NCBI RefSeq assembly: GCF_001298265.1
Contig: NZ_LGSZ01000047.1
Span: 62,001-126,000, forward strand
Direction: 5' to 3'
From: Allobosea vaviloviae
GTDB taxonomy: Bacteria; Pseudomonadota; Alphaproteobacteria; Rhizobiales; Beijerinckiaceae
Length of the DNA: 64,000 nucleotides
A program made the translations under genes and the position numbers. How positions within the stretch are numbered: position 1 is the first letter of the stretch; every line of letters begins with the position of its first letter. Below the pieces are notes generated by a model, which saw only the letters and a list, made by a program, of their open reading frames with translations, had not been told where the DNA came from and did no database searches. Of this stretch, positions 25,726 to 35,330 are shown in pieces.

Positions 25726-26420
25726 CCACGATGATTCGCGTCGAGAACGTTGCCAAGGCCTTCACCCTGCACAATCAGGGCGGCGTGCGGCTGCCCGTCT
25801 TCGGCGACGTCAATTTCTCGGTCGAGGCCGGCGAGGCGCTGGTGCTCGCGGGCGCGTCGGGCGCCGGCAAGTCGAGCCTGCTGCGCATTCTCTACGGCAA
25901 CTACCGGCCGAGCTCGGGCACGATCCACATCACCCATGGCGGCAAGCCCGTCGACATCGTCGCGGCCGTTCCGCGTACCGTGCTCGACATCCGCCGCCGC
26001 ACGCTCGGCTTCGTCTCGCAATTTCTGCGGGTGATCCCGCGCGTCAGCGCGCTCGACATCGTGCGCGACCCGCTGCTGGCGCGCGGCGCCACGCCCGAGG
26101 AGGCCAGCGAGCGCGCCAAAGCCATGCTCGCCCGCCTCAACCTTCCCGAACGGCTCTGGAATCTCGCGCCTGCGACCTTCTCGGGCGGCGAGCAGCAGCG
26201 CGTCAACATCGCCCGCTCCTTCGTCGATCCCTCAGCCATCATGCTGATCGACGAGCCGACCGCCTCGCTCGACGCCGCCAACCGCGACGTCGTGGTCGAG
26301 CTGATCGCCGAAGCCCGTGGTAAAGGCTCCGCCATCGTCGGGATCTTCCACGACGAGGCCGTGCGCGAACGTGTCGCGACGCGCTATCTCGACATTACCG
26401 ACTTCCGGAAGGCCTCCTGA
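25722..26420 (+). CDS. phnL: C-P lyase ABC-type subunit PhnL
   Basis: 232 aa, the usual length. Walker [13 protein letters not shown], signature [13 protein letters not shown] and Walker [13 protein letters not shown] are present. PhnL is the second ABC protein of the C-P lyase system and stacks with PhnK on the core. It starts in an ATGA overlap and ends in TGATG with phnM. Confidence 0.95.
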   Translation: MTTMIRVENVAKAFTLHNQGGVRLPVFGDVNFSVEAGEALVLAGASGAGKSSLLRILYGNYRPSSGTIHITHGGKPVDIVAAVPRTVLDIRRRTLGFVSQFLRVIPRVSALDIVRDPLLARGATPEEASERAKAMLARLNLPERLWNLAPATFSGGEQQRVNIARSFVDPSAIMLIDEPTASLDAANRDVVVELIAEARGKGSAIVGIFHDEAVRERVATRYLDITDFRKAS

Positions 26421-27559
26421 TGCAGACCGTTTTGACCAATGCCCGGCTGATCCTCGAAGACGAGGTCGTCACGGGAACGATCGTCTTCGACGAGAGCGGC
26501 ATCACAGCTGTCGATCAGGGCCTGTCCTCGCTGCCGTCAGCCATCGACGCTGGCGGCGACTATGTCGCGCCCGGTCTCGTCGAGATGCACACCGACAATA
26601 TGGAAAAGCATTTCATGCCGCGGCCCAAGGTCTTCTGGCCGAACGGGCTCGCGGCTGCGCTCGTCCATGACGCCCAGATGGCGGCGGCCGGCGTCACCAC
26701 CGTCTATGACGCGATCTGCGCCGGCACGCCCTTCTCGGCCAAGGACTATCGCAAGGACATCTTCGCCGACGTCATGAAGGCGCTCGCCGAGGGCCGGCGC
26801 GAGGGTGTCTTCCGCATCGACCACCGCATCCACATGCGCTGCGAGCTGACCAGCCCCGGCCTGCTGGAGGACATCGAGCCCTACCAGAACGACGACCTCG
26901 TCCAGCTCGTCTCGCTGATGGATCACACGCCCGGCCAGCGGCAATGGCGCAATCTCGAGCACCTCAAGACCTATGCGGTCGGCAACGGCAAGACCGTGGC
27001 CGAGTTCGAGGAAGACGTCGTCATGCGCCAGCAGGAGGGCGCCGCCAATGTCTCCAGCAACTGGAGCGCCGTCGTCGAGCTGTTCCGCGCGCGCGGCATC
27101 CCGATCGCGACCCATGACGACACCACGGTCGAGCATGTCGAGGAGGGCATCGCGTCCGGTGCCGTCATCTCGGAATTCCCGACCACCGTCGAGGCGGCCC
27201 AGGCGGCCAAGCAGCGCGGGCTGGCCACCATCGCCGGGGCGCCCAATGTCGTGCGCGGCGGTTCGCATTCGGGTGGCGTTTCGGTCTCCGAACTGGCAGA
27301 GAAGGGCCTGCTCGACGGGCTGTCCTCGGATTACGTGCCCGCCAGCCTGCTCCAGGCGGTCCTGAAACTGCATGCCGATCACGGACTCGGCCTCCCCGAC
27401 GCGATGGGCATGGTGACCTGGAAGGTGGCCGACATCCTCGGGCTGAAGGATCGCGGCCATCTTCGCACCGGCCTTCGCGCCGATCTGGTCCGGTTCAAGG
27501 CTCTCGGCCCGACCCCGGTCCTAGCCGCCGTCTGGTCGCAAGGGCATCGCGCATTTTGA
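26420..27559 (+). CDS. phnM: Alpha-D-ribose 1-methylphosphonate 5-triphosphate diphosphatase
   Basis: 379 aa amidohydrolase-fold protein (E. coli 378). Metal-site landmarks: APGLVEMHTDNMEKH near residue 55, HRIHMRCE near 138, HDDTTVEH near 233. It removes diphosphate from the ribose 5-triphosphate intermediate before PhnJ acts. Overlaps phnL by one base and the next gene by four (TTGA). Confidence 0.95.
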   Translation: MQTVLTNARLILEDEVVTGTIVFDESGITAVDQGLSSLPSAIDAGGDYVAPGLVEMHTDNMEKHFMPRPKVFWPNGLAAALVHDAQMAAAGVTTVYDAICAGTPFSAKDYRKDIFADVMKALAEGRREGVFRIDHRIHMRCELTSPGLLEDIEPYQNDDLVQLVSLMDHTPGQRQWRNLEHLKTYAVGNGKTVAEFEEDVVMRQQEGAANVSSNWSAVVELFRARGIPIATHDDTTVEHVEEGIASGAVISEFPTTVEAAQAAKQRGLATIAGAPNVVRGGSHSGGVSVSELAEKGLLDGLSSDYVPASLLQAVLKLHADHGLGLPDAMGMVTWKVADILGLKDRGHLRTGLRADLVRFKALGPTPVLAAVWSQGHRAF

Positions 27560-28254
27560 GCACGCCGCGCTACGCCCTCTATTACGCCCCCGCCTCCGAC
27601 AGCGCGCTCTGGCGCTTCGGCTGCGCGACGCTGGGCTATGACGCCTTCACGGGCCAGGACATCGCCTTCTCCGTCCCGGCCGGCTGCGATGCGGAAGGTT
27701 GGCCGCAAGCCACCGCCGAGCCGCGCCGCTACGGCTTCCACGCCACCCTGAAGGCGCCCTTCCATCTGGCGAACGGCCGCAGCGAGGGGCAGTTGCGCGC
27801 CTTCGCCCATCAGATCGCGGCCGGCCTCTCAGCCGTGCCCCTGGCTGGCCTGAACGTCACCGCGCTTGGCCGCTTCGTCGCCTTGACGCCGTCGGAGCCG
27901 AGCCCAGCCTTGCAGAAGCTCGCCTTCGACATGGTCCAGGCCTTCGAGCCTTTCCGGGCGCCGCTGGGTGCCGCCGATCTGGAGCGCAGGCTGGCAAGCC
28001 CGCTGACCCCGGCGCAGCGCGCCTACCTCGAAGCCTATGGCTATCCTTATGTCGGCGACGCCTTCCGCTTCCACATGACGCTGACCGGCTCGCTGCCGCA
28101 GGACGCGGTCAGCGGCACCGCGGTGGCACTCGCCGGCGCCTATGCCGCTGCAATCCCGGCCGAGCCCGTCGCGATCGACCGGGTTTGCCTGTTCCGGCAG
28201 CCCGACCGCGAGAGCCGCTTCCATCTGCTCGACAGCTTCGTGCTCGGCCGCTGA
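27556..28254 (+). CDS. DUF1045 phosphonate-operon protein, 2H-phosphoesterase-like
   Basis: 232 aa, starting with TTG in a TTGA overlap with phnM; no other start fits. Two H-x-T motifs are visible, YGFHATLKAPF near residue 58 and FRFHMTLTG near 175, the signature of the 2H phosphoesterase fold. The family is a known companion of C-P lyase operons. Since phnP (the cyclic phosphodiesterase) is not in this operon, it is a reasonable candidate for opening the ribosyl 1,2-cyclic phosphate made by PhnJ; that is inference from motif and context. Confidence 0.85.
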   Translation: MSTPRYALYYAPASDSALWRFGCATLGYDAFTGQDIAFSVPAGCDAEGWPQATAEPRRYGFHATLKAPFHLANGRSEGQLRAFAHQIAAGLSAVPLAGLNVTALGRFVALTPSEPSPALQKLAFDMVQAFEPFRAPLGAADLERRLASPLTPAQRAYLEAYGYPYVGDAFRFHMTLTGSLPQDAVSGTAVALAGAYAAAIPAEPVAIDRVCLFRQPDRESRFHLLDSFVLGR

Positions 28255-28287
28255 GCGAGCCTGCCCCGAAAACGCGGAGACGACGAC

Positions 28288-28914
28288 ATGGCGTCCAAGA
28301 ACCTCGGCCTCGAGCCTGCCATCGATCCCACGGCGAGCGTGCGCGACGCCACCCTGGGGCGCTACACCGAGATCGGTGCGCGAACCTCCTTCGTCGAGTC
28401 GACGATGGGCGACTATTCCTATGTCGTGAACGATTCCAACATCATCTACACCACCATCGGCAAGTTCTGCTCGATCGCTGCGATGACCCGGATCAACCCC
28501 GGCAACCACCCGATGCAGCGCGCCAGCCAATCGCATTTCACCTACCGCGCCAGCGCCTATTTCGCCGGTGCCGAGGATGATGCCGCGTTCTTCAACTGGC
28601 GCCGCTCCACCCCCGTGACCATCGGCCACGACGTCTGGATCGGCCATGGCGCGATCATCCTGCCCGGCCGCAGCATCGGCACCGGCGCCGTCGTGGCAGG
28701 CGGCGCGGTCGTCACCAAGGATGTCGCACCCTACACCATCGTCGGCGGCAACCCGGCCCGGCCGATCCGCCGCCGCTTCCCGGAAGCCATTGCAGATCGG
28801 CTCGTCGCACTGGCCTGGTGGGATTGGGAGCATGCGCGCTTGCAGGCGGCGTTGCCCGATTTCAGGGCATTGTCCGTCGAGGCTTTTCTCGAGCGCCATG
28901 AGACGACGGCCTGA
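28288..28914 (+). CDS. Phosphonate-associated hexapeptide-repeat acetyltransferase
   Basis: 208 aa. Left-handed beta-helix repeats (IDPTASVRDATLGRYTEIG, then VTIGHDVWIGHGAIILPG and SIGTGAVVAGGAVV) ending in IVGGNPARPIRRRF mark the xenobiotic-acetyltransferase type found in phn operons. It probably acetylates an aminophosphonate or antibiotic-like compound; substrate unknown. It is 33 bases after the DUF1045 gene, last of the phn series. phnN, which normally finishes the pathway, is not nearby. Confidence 0.88.
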   Translation: MASKNLGLEPAIDPTASVRDATLGRYTEIGARTSFVESTMGDYSYVVNDSNIIYTTIGKFCSIAAMTRINPGNHPMQRASQSHFTYRASAYFAGAEDDAAFFNWRRSTPVTIGHDVWIGHGAIILPGRSIGTGAVVAGGAVVTKDVAPYTIVGGNPARPIRRRFPEAIADRLVALAWWDWEHARLQAALPDFRALSVEAFLERHETTA

Positions 28915-29101
28915 CAGGCCGCCTGCCGGATAGGCATCGCACAATCCCGCCGTGTCGATTTCATCTTGACGCAGAGGCAGACACAACCAGTCCGTGTCGA
29001 TTTTACAAAGAACAACTGTGACATTCATTGGTAGTTAACCAAACGAGCGCTTTATGGGCGTCGGCGCTGCGTATCTGCGGCTCGGGCGTAGGGAGCCTCG
29101 T

Positions 29102-30615
29102 ATGTCATCTTCGGATCACCTCGACAGCCGCCTGTCCTTCATGAAGCTCGATGCCCAGGCGCGAGCGAAGATCGACGGCATCCATGACGACGTCGTCGCC
29201 GCGCTGCCTGGGGCTCTCGAAGCCTTCTATACGCAGCTCAGGAATTCGCCGGAGACGCAGCGTTTCTTCAGCAGCGAAAAGCACATCGAGTCCGCCAAGC
29301 AACGCCAGTCCTCGCATTGGGATCGCATCGCCCGCGGCCAATTCGACAAGGACTATGTCGCCGCCGTCACCACGGTGGGCGAGGTCCATGCCCGCATCGG
29401 CCTTGAGCCGCGCTGGTATATTGGTGGCTATGCGCTGATCCTCGAGAAGATCATCACCGATGTGCTGATCGCCCGCTGGCCCAAGCACCGCTTTGGCGGC
29501 AAGGTCGCAGGCGCAGCCGACCGCGCAGCCGAGATCAGCGCGATCGTGAAGGCCGCCCTGCTCGATATGGACTACGCCATCTCGGTCTATCTCGAGGCCT
29601 CGGAAGCCGCCCGCCTCAAGGTCGAGGAGCAAGCGAAAGCCGTCGAGCGGGCACAGGCGAGCGAACGCGAAAAGGCCGTTGCTTCCGTCAGCGAAGGCAT
29701 GGCTGCGCTCGCAAAGGGGGACCTGACCTTCCGCATCGGCCAGGACATTCCGCAGGAATACGGACTGATCCGCGACAATTTCAACGATGCCATGGGCCGC
29801 CTCGAGCAGATGGTCGCGACCATCAAGGCCAGTTCCACAGCCATTGCGGCCTCGTCCCAGGAAATCAATTCCGGCGCCGAGGATCTGTCCCTGCGCACCG
29901 AGCAGCAGGCCTCCGCCCTTGAGGAAAGCGCAGCGACGACCGAGCAGCTGGCCGCATCCGTCAAGACCTCGGCGCAGGCCTCGCGGCGCTCCGTCTCCCT
30001 CGCCGACGACGCCACCCAGATCGCCCGCGCACCGGCGGCGCCATCGTCAAGAACGCGACGGACGCCATGGCGCGCATCGAGGAAGCCTCGAAGAAAATCT
30101 CCGAGATCACCAGCGTCATCGACGGCATCGCCTTCCAGACCAATCTGCTGGCGCTCAATGCAGCCGTCGAGGCGGCCCGCGCCGGCGATGCCGGGCGCGG
30201 CTTTGCGGTCGTCGCGGCCGAAGTCCGCGCCCTGGCGCAGCGCTCGTCGGACGCGGCCAAGGACATCACCGGACTGATCGCCTCCTCCGACGCGGAGGTG
30301 ACCGAGGGCGTGAAGCTCGTCAGGCTGGCCGGCGATACGCTTGAACAGATCGTCGAGGCCTCGGCGGCCGTCTCCACCACCGTCGAGGAAATCGCCAGCG
30401 CCACCGGCGAGCAGGCCAACGGCATCGACGAGATGAGCCAGACCGTCACTCACATGGACGAGATCACCCAGCAGAACGCGGCGCTCGCAGAGCAGAGCGC
30501 GGCCTCCGCCCGCACGCTGCTCGACCAGATCGCGCAGCTCAACCGGCTGATCTCGACCTTCCGCACGCAGGATAGCCGCGGGGCGAGCGTTCCGGCCGCC
30601 CGCCGGGCAGCGTGA
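29102..30615 (+). pseudogene. Globin-coupled methyl-accepting chemotaxis protein, frameshifted
   Basis: The start at 29102 follows AGGGAG. The first frame encodes a protoglobin sensor domain (about residues 1-175) with the expected proximal haem His96 in VGEVHARIGLEPRWYIGGY, then a HAMP-like linker and the start of the signalling helix. There is no membrane segment, so the receptor is cytoplasmic and probably senses oxygen. At 30027-30030 the sequence reads CCGCGCACC where CCGCACC would keep the frame: a duplicated GC. The second frame, from about 30031, supplies the rest of the hairpin ([21 protein letters not shown], the conserved tip) to 30615. Joined, the protein would be about 504 aa. 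Broken gene, sequencing error or reversible slip cannot be told apart. Confidence 0.85.
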
Positions 30616-30627
30616 CCACGCGGCCGG

Positions 30628-30657
30628 CTGAAGCCACGGCGTGGTCTATGGCTTCAG
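30628..30657. terminator. Inverted repeat between convergent genes, probable terminator
   Basis: CTGAAGCCA at 30628-30636 pairs with TGGCTTCAG at 30649-30657. It lies between the chemoreceptor and the methyltransferase ends and overlaps the latter's stop codon. No T-run, so rho-independent action is uncertain. Confidence 0.45.
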
Positions 30658-31308
30658 AAGCCAGACACAGCTCTGCTTGATCTCGGCATCCTCCAGCGAG
30701 CGCGTCACTGGAACCTGATAGGAGGCCAGCCTGTCGAGCTGGTCCTTCGGCAGATAGCTGCGGCCGGGATCGCCGATCAGCACCTGGGTGCCCCGGCCCG
30801 AGAGCGCGCTCAGCCACGCGATCACGCGATCTGCCATCCCCCGTTCATAGCAGACATCCCCGGCGCAGACGATGTCCCAGCCCTCGTCTTGTCCGACGAG
30901 GTCCTCGAGCCTGACCGTGACGCGCACCCCGTTGGCGGCAGCGTTCAGCGCGATCGCCTCCGCCGCGAAGGCATCGATATCGCAGGCCTCGACTGACGCC
31001 GCACCGGCCTTTGCCGCCGCGATCGCGACAAGCCCCGACCCGCTGGCGAAATCGAGCACGCGCAGACCGCGCACGGTCTCCGGAGCATCGAGCAGATAGC
31101 GCGCCAGCGCCTGCCCGCCGGCCCAGGCGAAGGCCCAGAACGGCGGCGGCAGGCCGATCGTCGCCAGCTCGTCCTCGGTCTTCTGCCAGAGTTCGGTCGC
31201 CTCCTCCGCGACATGCACGCTGATTTCGGGCGCGTGCGGCACCGGCAGGATGCGTGTGTGCTCCAGGATGAAGCCGCGCCGGTCGAGCTGCGCGGCTGGC
31301 GCGCTCAT
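30646..31308 (-). CDS. Class I SAM-dependent methyltransferase, ETFB-lysine/nicotinamide-N-methylase-like
   Basis: 220 aa from the ATG at 31308, which overlaps the upstream glycosyltransferase stop (ATGA). Family landmarks: PPFWAFAWAGGQALARYLLD and the SAM loop VLDFASGSGLVAIAAAKAGA followed by ACDID. Relatives of this group methylate lysines on electron transfer flavoprotein beta or ribosomal protein; the target here is unknown. Second gene of a two-gene operon. Confidence 0.88.
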   Translation of the reverse strand: MSAPAAQLDRRGFILEHTRILPVPHAPEISVHVAEEATELWQKTEDELATIGLPPPFWAFAWAGGQALARYLLDAPETVRGLRVLDFASGSGLVAIAAAKAGAASVEACDIDAFAAEAIALNAAANGVRVTVRLEDLVGQDEGWDIVCAGDVCYERGMADRVIAWLSALSGRGTQVLIGDPGRSYLPKDQLDRLASYQVPVTRSLEDAEIKQSCVWLLKP

Positions 31309-32459
31309 GCCACGACATCCGTGGTCGGCCGGCCCAGCATCGACCGATACAACGCCTTGATGGCATTCATCACATCGCGCTCGGTGTGCCCGTCGATCAG
31401 CCGGGCCCGGGCGCTGGCGCCCATCCGCTCGGCCAGCGCCGGTGCGCGCGCGAAAACGATCAGCGCTCGCGCCAACGCCGCCGCATCGCCGGCCGGCACC
31501 ACCATGCCGTCTTGCCCGTCGCGCACGAAGCTGCGGCAGCCCGGCACATCCGTCGTCAGGATCGGGCGGCCGCAGGACGCCGCTTCCAGAATGGTGCGGG
31601 GCAGGCCCTCGCCGCCGCGCGAGGGCAGGATGCACAGATGATGGTTGCGCCAGACGCCTTCGATATCGCGGGTCGGCCCGGCCCAGATGATGCCCGGCCG
31701 CGACGCCCACTGCTTCAGCGTGTCCTCGGGGATCGCCTTGGGATTGGAGGGATCAGGTGCGCCATGAATGGTCAGCTCGACCCGCGCCCCCTCGGCCCGC
31801 GCCAGCCTGATCGCCTCGACGGCGAGATCGATGCCCTTCGACCAGAGCATGCGTGCGACCAGCGCGACCTTGAGCGGCGGCGTCGCGGGCATCGGCTCCG
31901 GCATCAGGATCAGCGGATCGACACCGGCACCGCCGACGAGGGCGACCTTGTTTTTATCCTGGGGGTCGAGCCCGAGCGTCACCGGATCGTCGGGATTCTC
32001 GAACAGAAAACGCACTTGTGGTCCATCGATCGCGCCCCGCAGCCAAAGCGTCGCCGCCAGCCGCGCCGCGCTGGCGACGAAACCCTGCTTGGCACCGAGG
32101 AAGCCCAGGCCCGTCAGCGCGTAGACCCGCCGCTCGACGCCCGCGAGTCGGCCGGCCAGTCCCGCCAGCGCAATCGGCTTCAGCGCGATGCAATGCAGGA
32201 TATCGGGCCGCTCCGCCTCGATCAGCCGCTTCAGCGTCACGATCTGCCGAAACAGGGCGCGCGGATCGAGGCTGCGGCGCTCAGCCTCCAGCGCGATCAA
32301 CCGTGCCCCCGTCGCCTCGATGACGCGGCGATGCTGCCGCTCGCGCGCGATCACCGCCACGTCGAAATCGAGCTCGCGCGCCGCCCGCGCCATCGGCAGG
32401 AAATGCGAGGCGAAGAACCAGTCTTCGGTCGCGACGAAAAGAAGTCGTGGGCGGGCCAT
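31305..32459 (-). CDS. Family 4 glycosyltransferase
   Basis: 384 aa with the GT-B layout: an N-terminal acceptor domain (FVATEDWFFASHFLPMARAARE; YALTGLGFLG) and a C-terminal donor domain (VALVARMLWSKGIDLAVEAI; ILPSRGGEGLPRTILEAASCGRPILTTDVPG). This resembles enzymes that add a sugar to a lipid-linked or capsule precursor. No other polysaccharide genes lie nearby, so the product is unknown. Divergent from a small NTF2-like gene. Confidence 0.9.
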   Translation of the reverse strand: MARPRLLFVATEDWFFASHFLPMARAARELDFDVAVIARERQHRRVIEATGARLIALEAERRSLDPRALFRQIVTLKRLIEAERPDILHCIALKPIALAGLAGRLAGVERRVYALTGLGFLGAKQGFVASAARLAATLWLRGAIDGPQVRFLFENPDDPVTLGLDPQDKNKVALVGGAGVDPLILMPEPMPATPPLKVALVARMLWSKGIDLAVEAIRLARAEGARVELTIHGAPDPSNPKAIPEDTLKQWASRPGIIWAGPTRDIEGVWRNHHLCILPSRGGEGLPRTILEAASCGRPILTTDVPGCRSFVRDGQDGMVVPAGDAAALARALIVFARAPALAERMGASARARLIDGHTERDVMNAIKALYRSMLGRPTTDVVA

Positions 32460-32581
32460 GGCGCGACATCAGTCCGATGCGGCGCGCAACGTCAAGCGCG
32501 CCGTGCATGGAAACCCGCGCATTCGGATGTTGATCTAACGGCCCGCCGGCATGCTAGCGTCGCAGCGTCACGGAGGCGCGC

Positions 32582-33049
32582 ATGGACGGATCATCGAAAC
32601 ACGCGGCGGCGGAAACCTTTCCGGCTGCCTATAACGCACTGCGCGCGGCGCTCGCCCATGTCGCCAATGGCGATGTCGGGCCGATCAAGGCGCTCTATTC
32701 CCATGCCGACGACGCGACCAGCATGTATGGCTGGGGCGGCTACGAGAAGGGGTGGGAAGCTATCTCGCGGCGCTGGGACTGGGCCGGGCAGCAGTTCAAG
32801 GGCGGCACCGTCCGCCACGAGAACGTCACCACCGTGGTTGCCAACGAACTCGCCTATACCACCGACATCGAAACCTTCGACGTGACGCTGCCGGACATGG
32901 ACCGGCCGACGCAATGGACCAACCGCGTCACACATGTCTTTCGCTTCGAGGAGGGCGGCTGGCGGCTGCTGCATCGCCACGCCAACCGGCTGGAAGGCCA
33001 GTACGAACCGGCGCAGCGCCTCGCCGGAACCGCCAAGCCGACGTCGTAG
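32582..33049 (+). CDS. SnoaL/NTF2-like small protein (DUF4440 type)
   Basis: 155 aa, start supported by GGAGG. The single cone-shaped domain is indicated by ALAHVANGDVGPIKALYSHADD, MYGWGGYEKGWEAISRRWDW and the closing VTHVFRFEEGGWRLLHRHANR. Members bind small molecules or act as ketosteroid-isomerase-like enzymes; no catalytic residue stands out. An 18-bp perfect palindrome, CGTCGTAGCGCTACGACG at 33042-33059, overlaps its stop and may act as a terminator toward the convergent subtilase gene. Confidence 0.8.
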   Translation: MDGSSKHAAAETFPAAYNALRAALAHVANGDVGPIKALYSHADDATSMYGWGGYEKGWEAISRRWDWAGQQFKGGTVRHENVTTVVANELAYTTDIETFDVTLPDMDRPTQWTNRVTHVFRFEEGGWRLLHRHANRLEGQYEPAQRLAGTAKPTS

Positions 33050-33067
33050 CGCTACGACGACGTAGCC

Positions 33068-34480
33068 TCAGGGCCGCGACGCTGTCAGCGGCACGGCCCT
33101 CGCCAGCGCCGCGGCCGCGTCGATGCGCCCTGCGCCATAGACCTGATCCCGCCCCTTGGCGCCGAGATCGACCGCGCTGTCCATCAGCAGCCGGCGGACG
33201 CCCGCGGGGTCGAGATCGGGACGCTTCTCGAGCACCAGCGCGACCAGCCCCGAGACATGGGCGGCAGCGATCGAAGTGCCCGAGGAGAAGGCGTAGCGCC
33301 CCTGCGGCTCGGCTGCGAGGACATCGACGCCCGGTGCCGCAAGCGCGATATACGACCCGCGATTGGCGCGCGGAAAAATCCTGTCGTCGGCATCGGTGGC
33401 CGTGACGGCGATCACGCTCGGATCCGCGCCCGGAAAGAGCGGCGCGGCGGTGGGCCCGCCATTGCCGGCCGCGGCAACCGCGATCACGCCCCTGGCCGCG
33501 ACCGCGGCGAGACCGCGCGAGAGCAGGCGATCCTCCGGGCCGGCGAAGCTGAGATTGATGACGCGGGCGCCCTGGCCGACCGCCCATTCGATCGCCGCCA
33601 GGATGTGCAGGCTCGTGCCGCTGGCCGAAGCCGAACTGGCCCGACCCGAAAAGGCGCGGGCCACCAGAAGCCGCGAAGCCGGCGCCACGCCTTGCAACTG
33701 GCCTTGCGCGACCATGGCCGCGGCCATGGCAGTGCCATGGGCATGAGGCACGAACTCCTCGGAGAGCGCATCGAAATGCCCGGCGACGGCGCCACGCAAC
33801 TCGGGATGGCCGATATCGACGCCCGAATCGATCACGGCCACCCGGACCGTGGCGCCGCGCGACAGCTTGTGCACGTCGAGCAGGCGCAGCTTGTCGACGA
33901 CATATTGCATCGGCAGATCGCGGCTTGGCGCAGGGGCCGCCCGAACGGCCGTCGGATCTGACAACCTGAGCGTCGGCATATCGGCAGACCTCTGTCCACC
34001 CGAAGCGGTGCTGACCGTCTGGGCCAGCTCCTGCTGGAGTTCGTAGGTGAAGTTGGGTTGGGCGCCCGCGATGGCGCTGTCATCGGCCATCTGCGCCAGC
34101 ACCGCGCGCAGATCGCGCCCGGCCTCAAGCCGCGCCCGGATGATGGTGGTGCCGGCGAGTTCGATGCGGCGGCTGGCGATCAATGTCGCGCCATACCGCC
34201 GCAGCACGGTCTCCGCCAACACGTTGGGCGCGAGTTCGAACAGGATCTCGTCGGGCACGAAGCGGGTCTCGCTCGCCGCCGGTACCACGGTGCGCGACGG
34301 GCGTGGCGCGACCCGCATCGAGCGGTCGGCCTGCCCGACCGTGGGCGTGCCCGCGCCCGATCCAGGCTGTTGCGCCGAAGCCGGAACGGCGCCCAGGGCA
34401 ATCGCGAGGGCAAGACAGCCGCCGCCGGCCAGACGCAGGGCCGGGCCGGCATGATGATGCTGGAGGCGGGGCAACGTCAT
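33068..34480 (-). CDS. Secreted subtilase (S8 serine peptidase) linked to an ECF sigma factor
   Basis: 470 aa from the ATG at 34480, chosen for GGGAG seven bases before it. Signal peptide ends near AVPASAQQ. An N-terminal inhibitor-like prodomain (about 70-150) is followed by the catalytic domain with Asp218 (VAVIDSG), His248 (HAHGTAM), oxyanion Asn340 (AAAGNGG) and Ser403 (SSGTSIAAAHVSG). All catalytic residues are present. It follows the ECF sigma and anti-sigma genes on the same strand, 94 bases after the latter, and is therefore either a target of that sigma factor or part of the signalling that releases it. Confidence 0.9.
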   Translation of the reverse strand: MTLPRLQHHHAGPALRLAGGGCLALAIALGAVPASAQQPGSGAGTPTVGQADRSMRVAPRPSRTVVPAASETRFVPDEILFELAPNVLAETVLRRYGATLIASRRIELAGTTIIRARLEAGRDLRAVLAQMADDSAIAGAQPNFTYELQQELAQTVSTASGGQRSADMPTLRLSDPTAVRAAPAPSRDLPMQYVVDKLRLLDVHKLSRGATVRVAVIDSGVDIGHPELRGAVAGHFDALSEEFVPHAHGTAMAAAMVAQGQLQGVAPASRLLVARAFSGRASSASASGTSLHILAAIEWAVGQGARVINLSFAGPEDRLLSRGLAAVAARGVIAVAAAGNGGPTAAPLFPGADPSVIAVTATDADDRIFPRANRGSYIALAAPGVDVLAAEPQGRYAFSSGTSIAAAHVSGLVALVLEKRPDLDPAGVRRLLMDSAVDLGAKGRDQVYGAGRIDAAAALARAVPLTASRP

Positions 34481-34574
34481 GATACGCACTCCCGATGCAG
34501 GCTGGCTCAGCCACCGAGCACCAGAATGGCGCCGATCCGTCACCGCGTCCATCACTGTCACGGCACCCTTTGCC

Positions 34575-35252
34575 TCACGGCGCTGGTGCGACGAAACGGA
34601 CGATGGCTGCTTCGGATTTCATCCGCGCCGCGATCGCGTCGACCTGGGCCTGAGTCAGCGAGGCGTCGCCGACGCGAACCTTGAAGAAGCCGTTGGCGCG
34701 GGGACCATCGACCACCGAGGCATCGAAGCGCTTGAAGAACGAGGCGATGTCGCCAGCCCGTGCATCCGAAGCGAAGCTCAGCAGCACATAGCGCTCCGAG
34801 GAGAGCGAAGGCGCCGACGCCGTCTCGTAGCCGGTGGTTTCACGCAAGGCGAAGCTGGTCAGTGCGAGCCCCTGGATTGCGATCAGGGCGCAGGCTGCGG
34901 CCCCCGCATAGGCCAGCCGGCGCGGCGGCTGCGCGGCGAGCAGATTGCCGAGCCAGGTCATGAACCCGCCCTTTGCGGTGGCGAGAAGACCGAGATGGCG
35001 GGGTTCGGCGTCCATGCCGGCCATCAGCCTGTCGAGAACCCGTGGCGAGGGCGCGCCGAGGCTCTCATTGAGCAGCGTCGTCTCGGCCATGTCGTCGCGG
35101 ATGATGTCGAGCCGCGCCGCCAGTTCGGCATCGCTCGCCAGCGCCGCATCGAGCCGTGCCTTGTCGGCCGGCGAGATCCGGCCATTGGCATAGAACGGCA
35201 GCAGTTCCTCGAGTTCCGAGCGCTTCGGGTCGGTCGCGATGGTGTCGGTCAT
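34575..35252 (-). CDS. Membrane-bound anti-sigma factor
   Basis: 225 aa from the ATG at 35252 (GGAG eight bases upstream). The cytoplasmic N-terminal 100 residues carry an anti-sigma-like segment (ELEELLPFYANGRISPADKARLDAAL), one membrane helix spans about 112-136, and about 90 residues face the periplasm, including an APC-like fold (YVLLSFASDARAGDIASFFKRF). The zinc motif HxxxCxxC is absent, so it is not a ZAS anti-sigma. It lies 78 bases after the ECF gene and should hold that factor inactive. Confidence 0.85.
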   Translation of the reverse strand: MTDTIATDPKRSELEELLPFYANGRISPADKARLDAALASDAELAARLDIIRDDMAETTLLNESLGAPSPRVLDRLMAGMDAEPRHLGLLATAKGGFMTWLGNLLAAQPPRRLAYAGAAACALIAIQGLALTSFALRETTGYETASAPSLSSERYVLLSFASDARAGDIASFFKRFDASVVDGPRANGFFKVRVGDASLTQAQVDAIAARMKSEAAIVRFVAPAP

Positions 35253-35330
35253 GACTGAACTCCAGAACAGCTCGATGAACGAAGCGGGCTCGGTTGACGG
35301 CAAGAACGCGGCGGCAGGTCCCGGCTGGCC

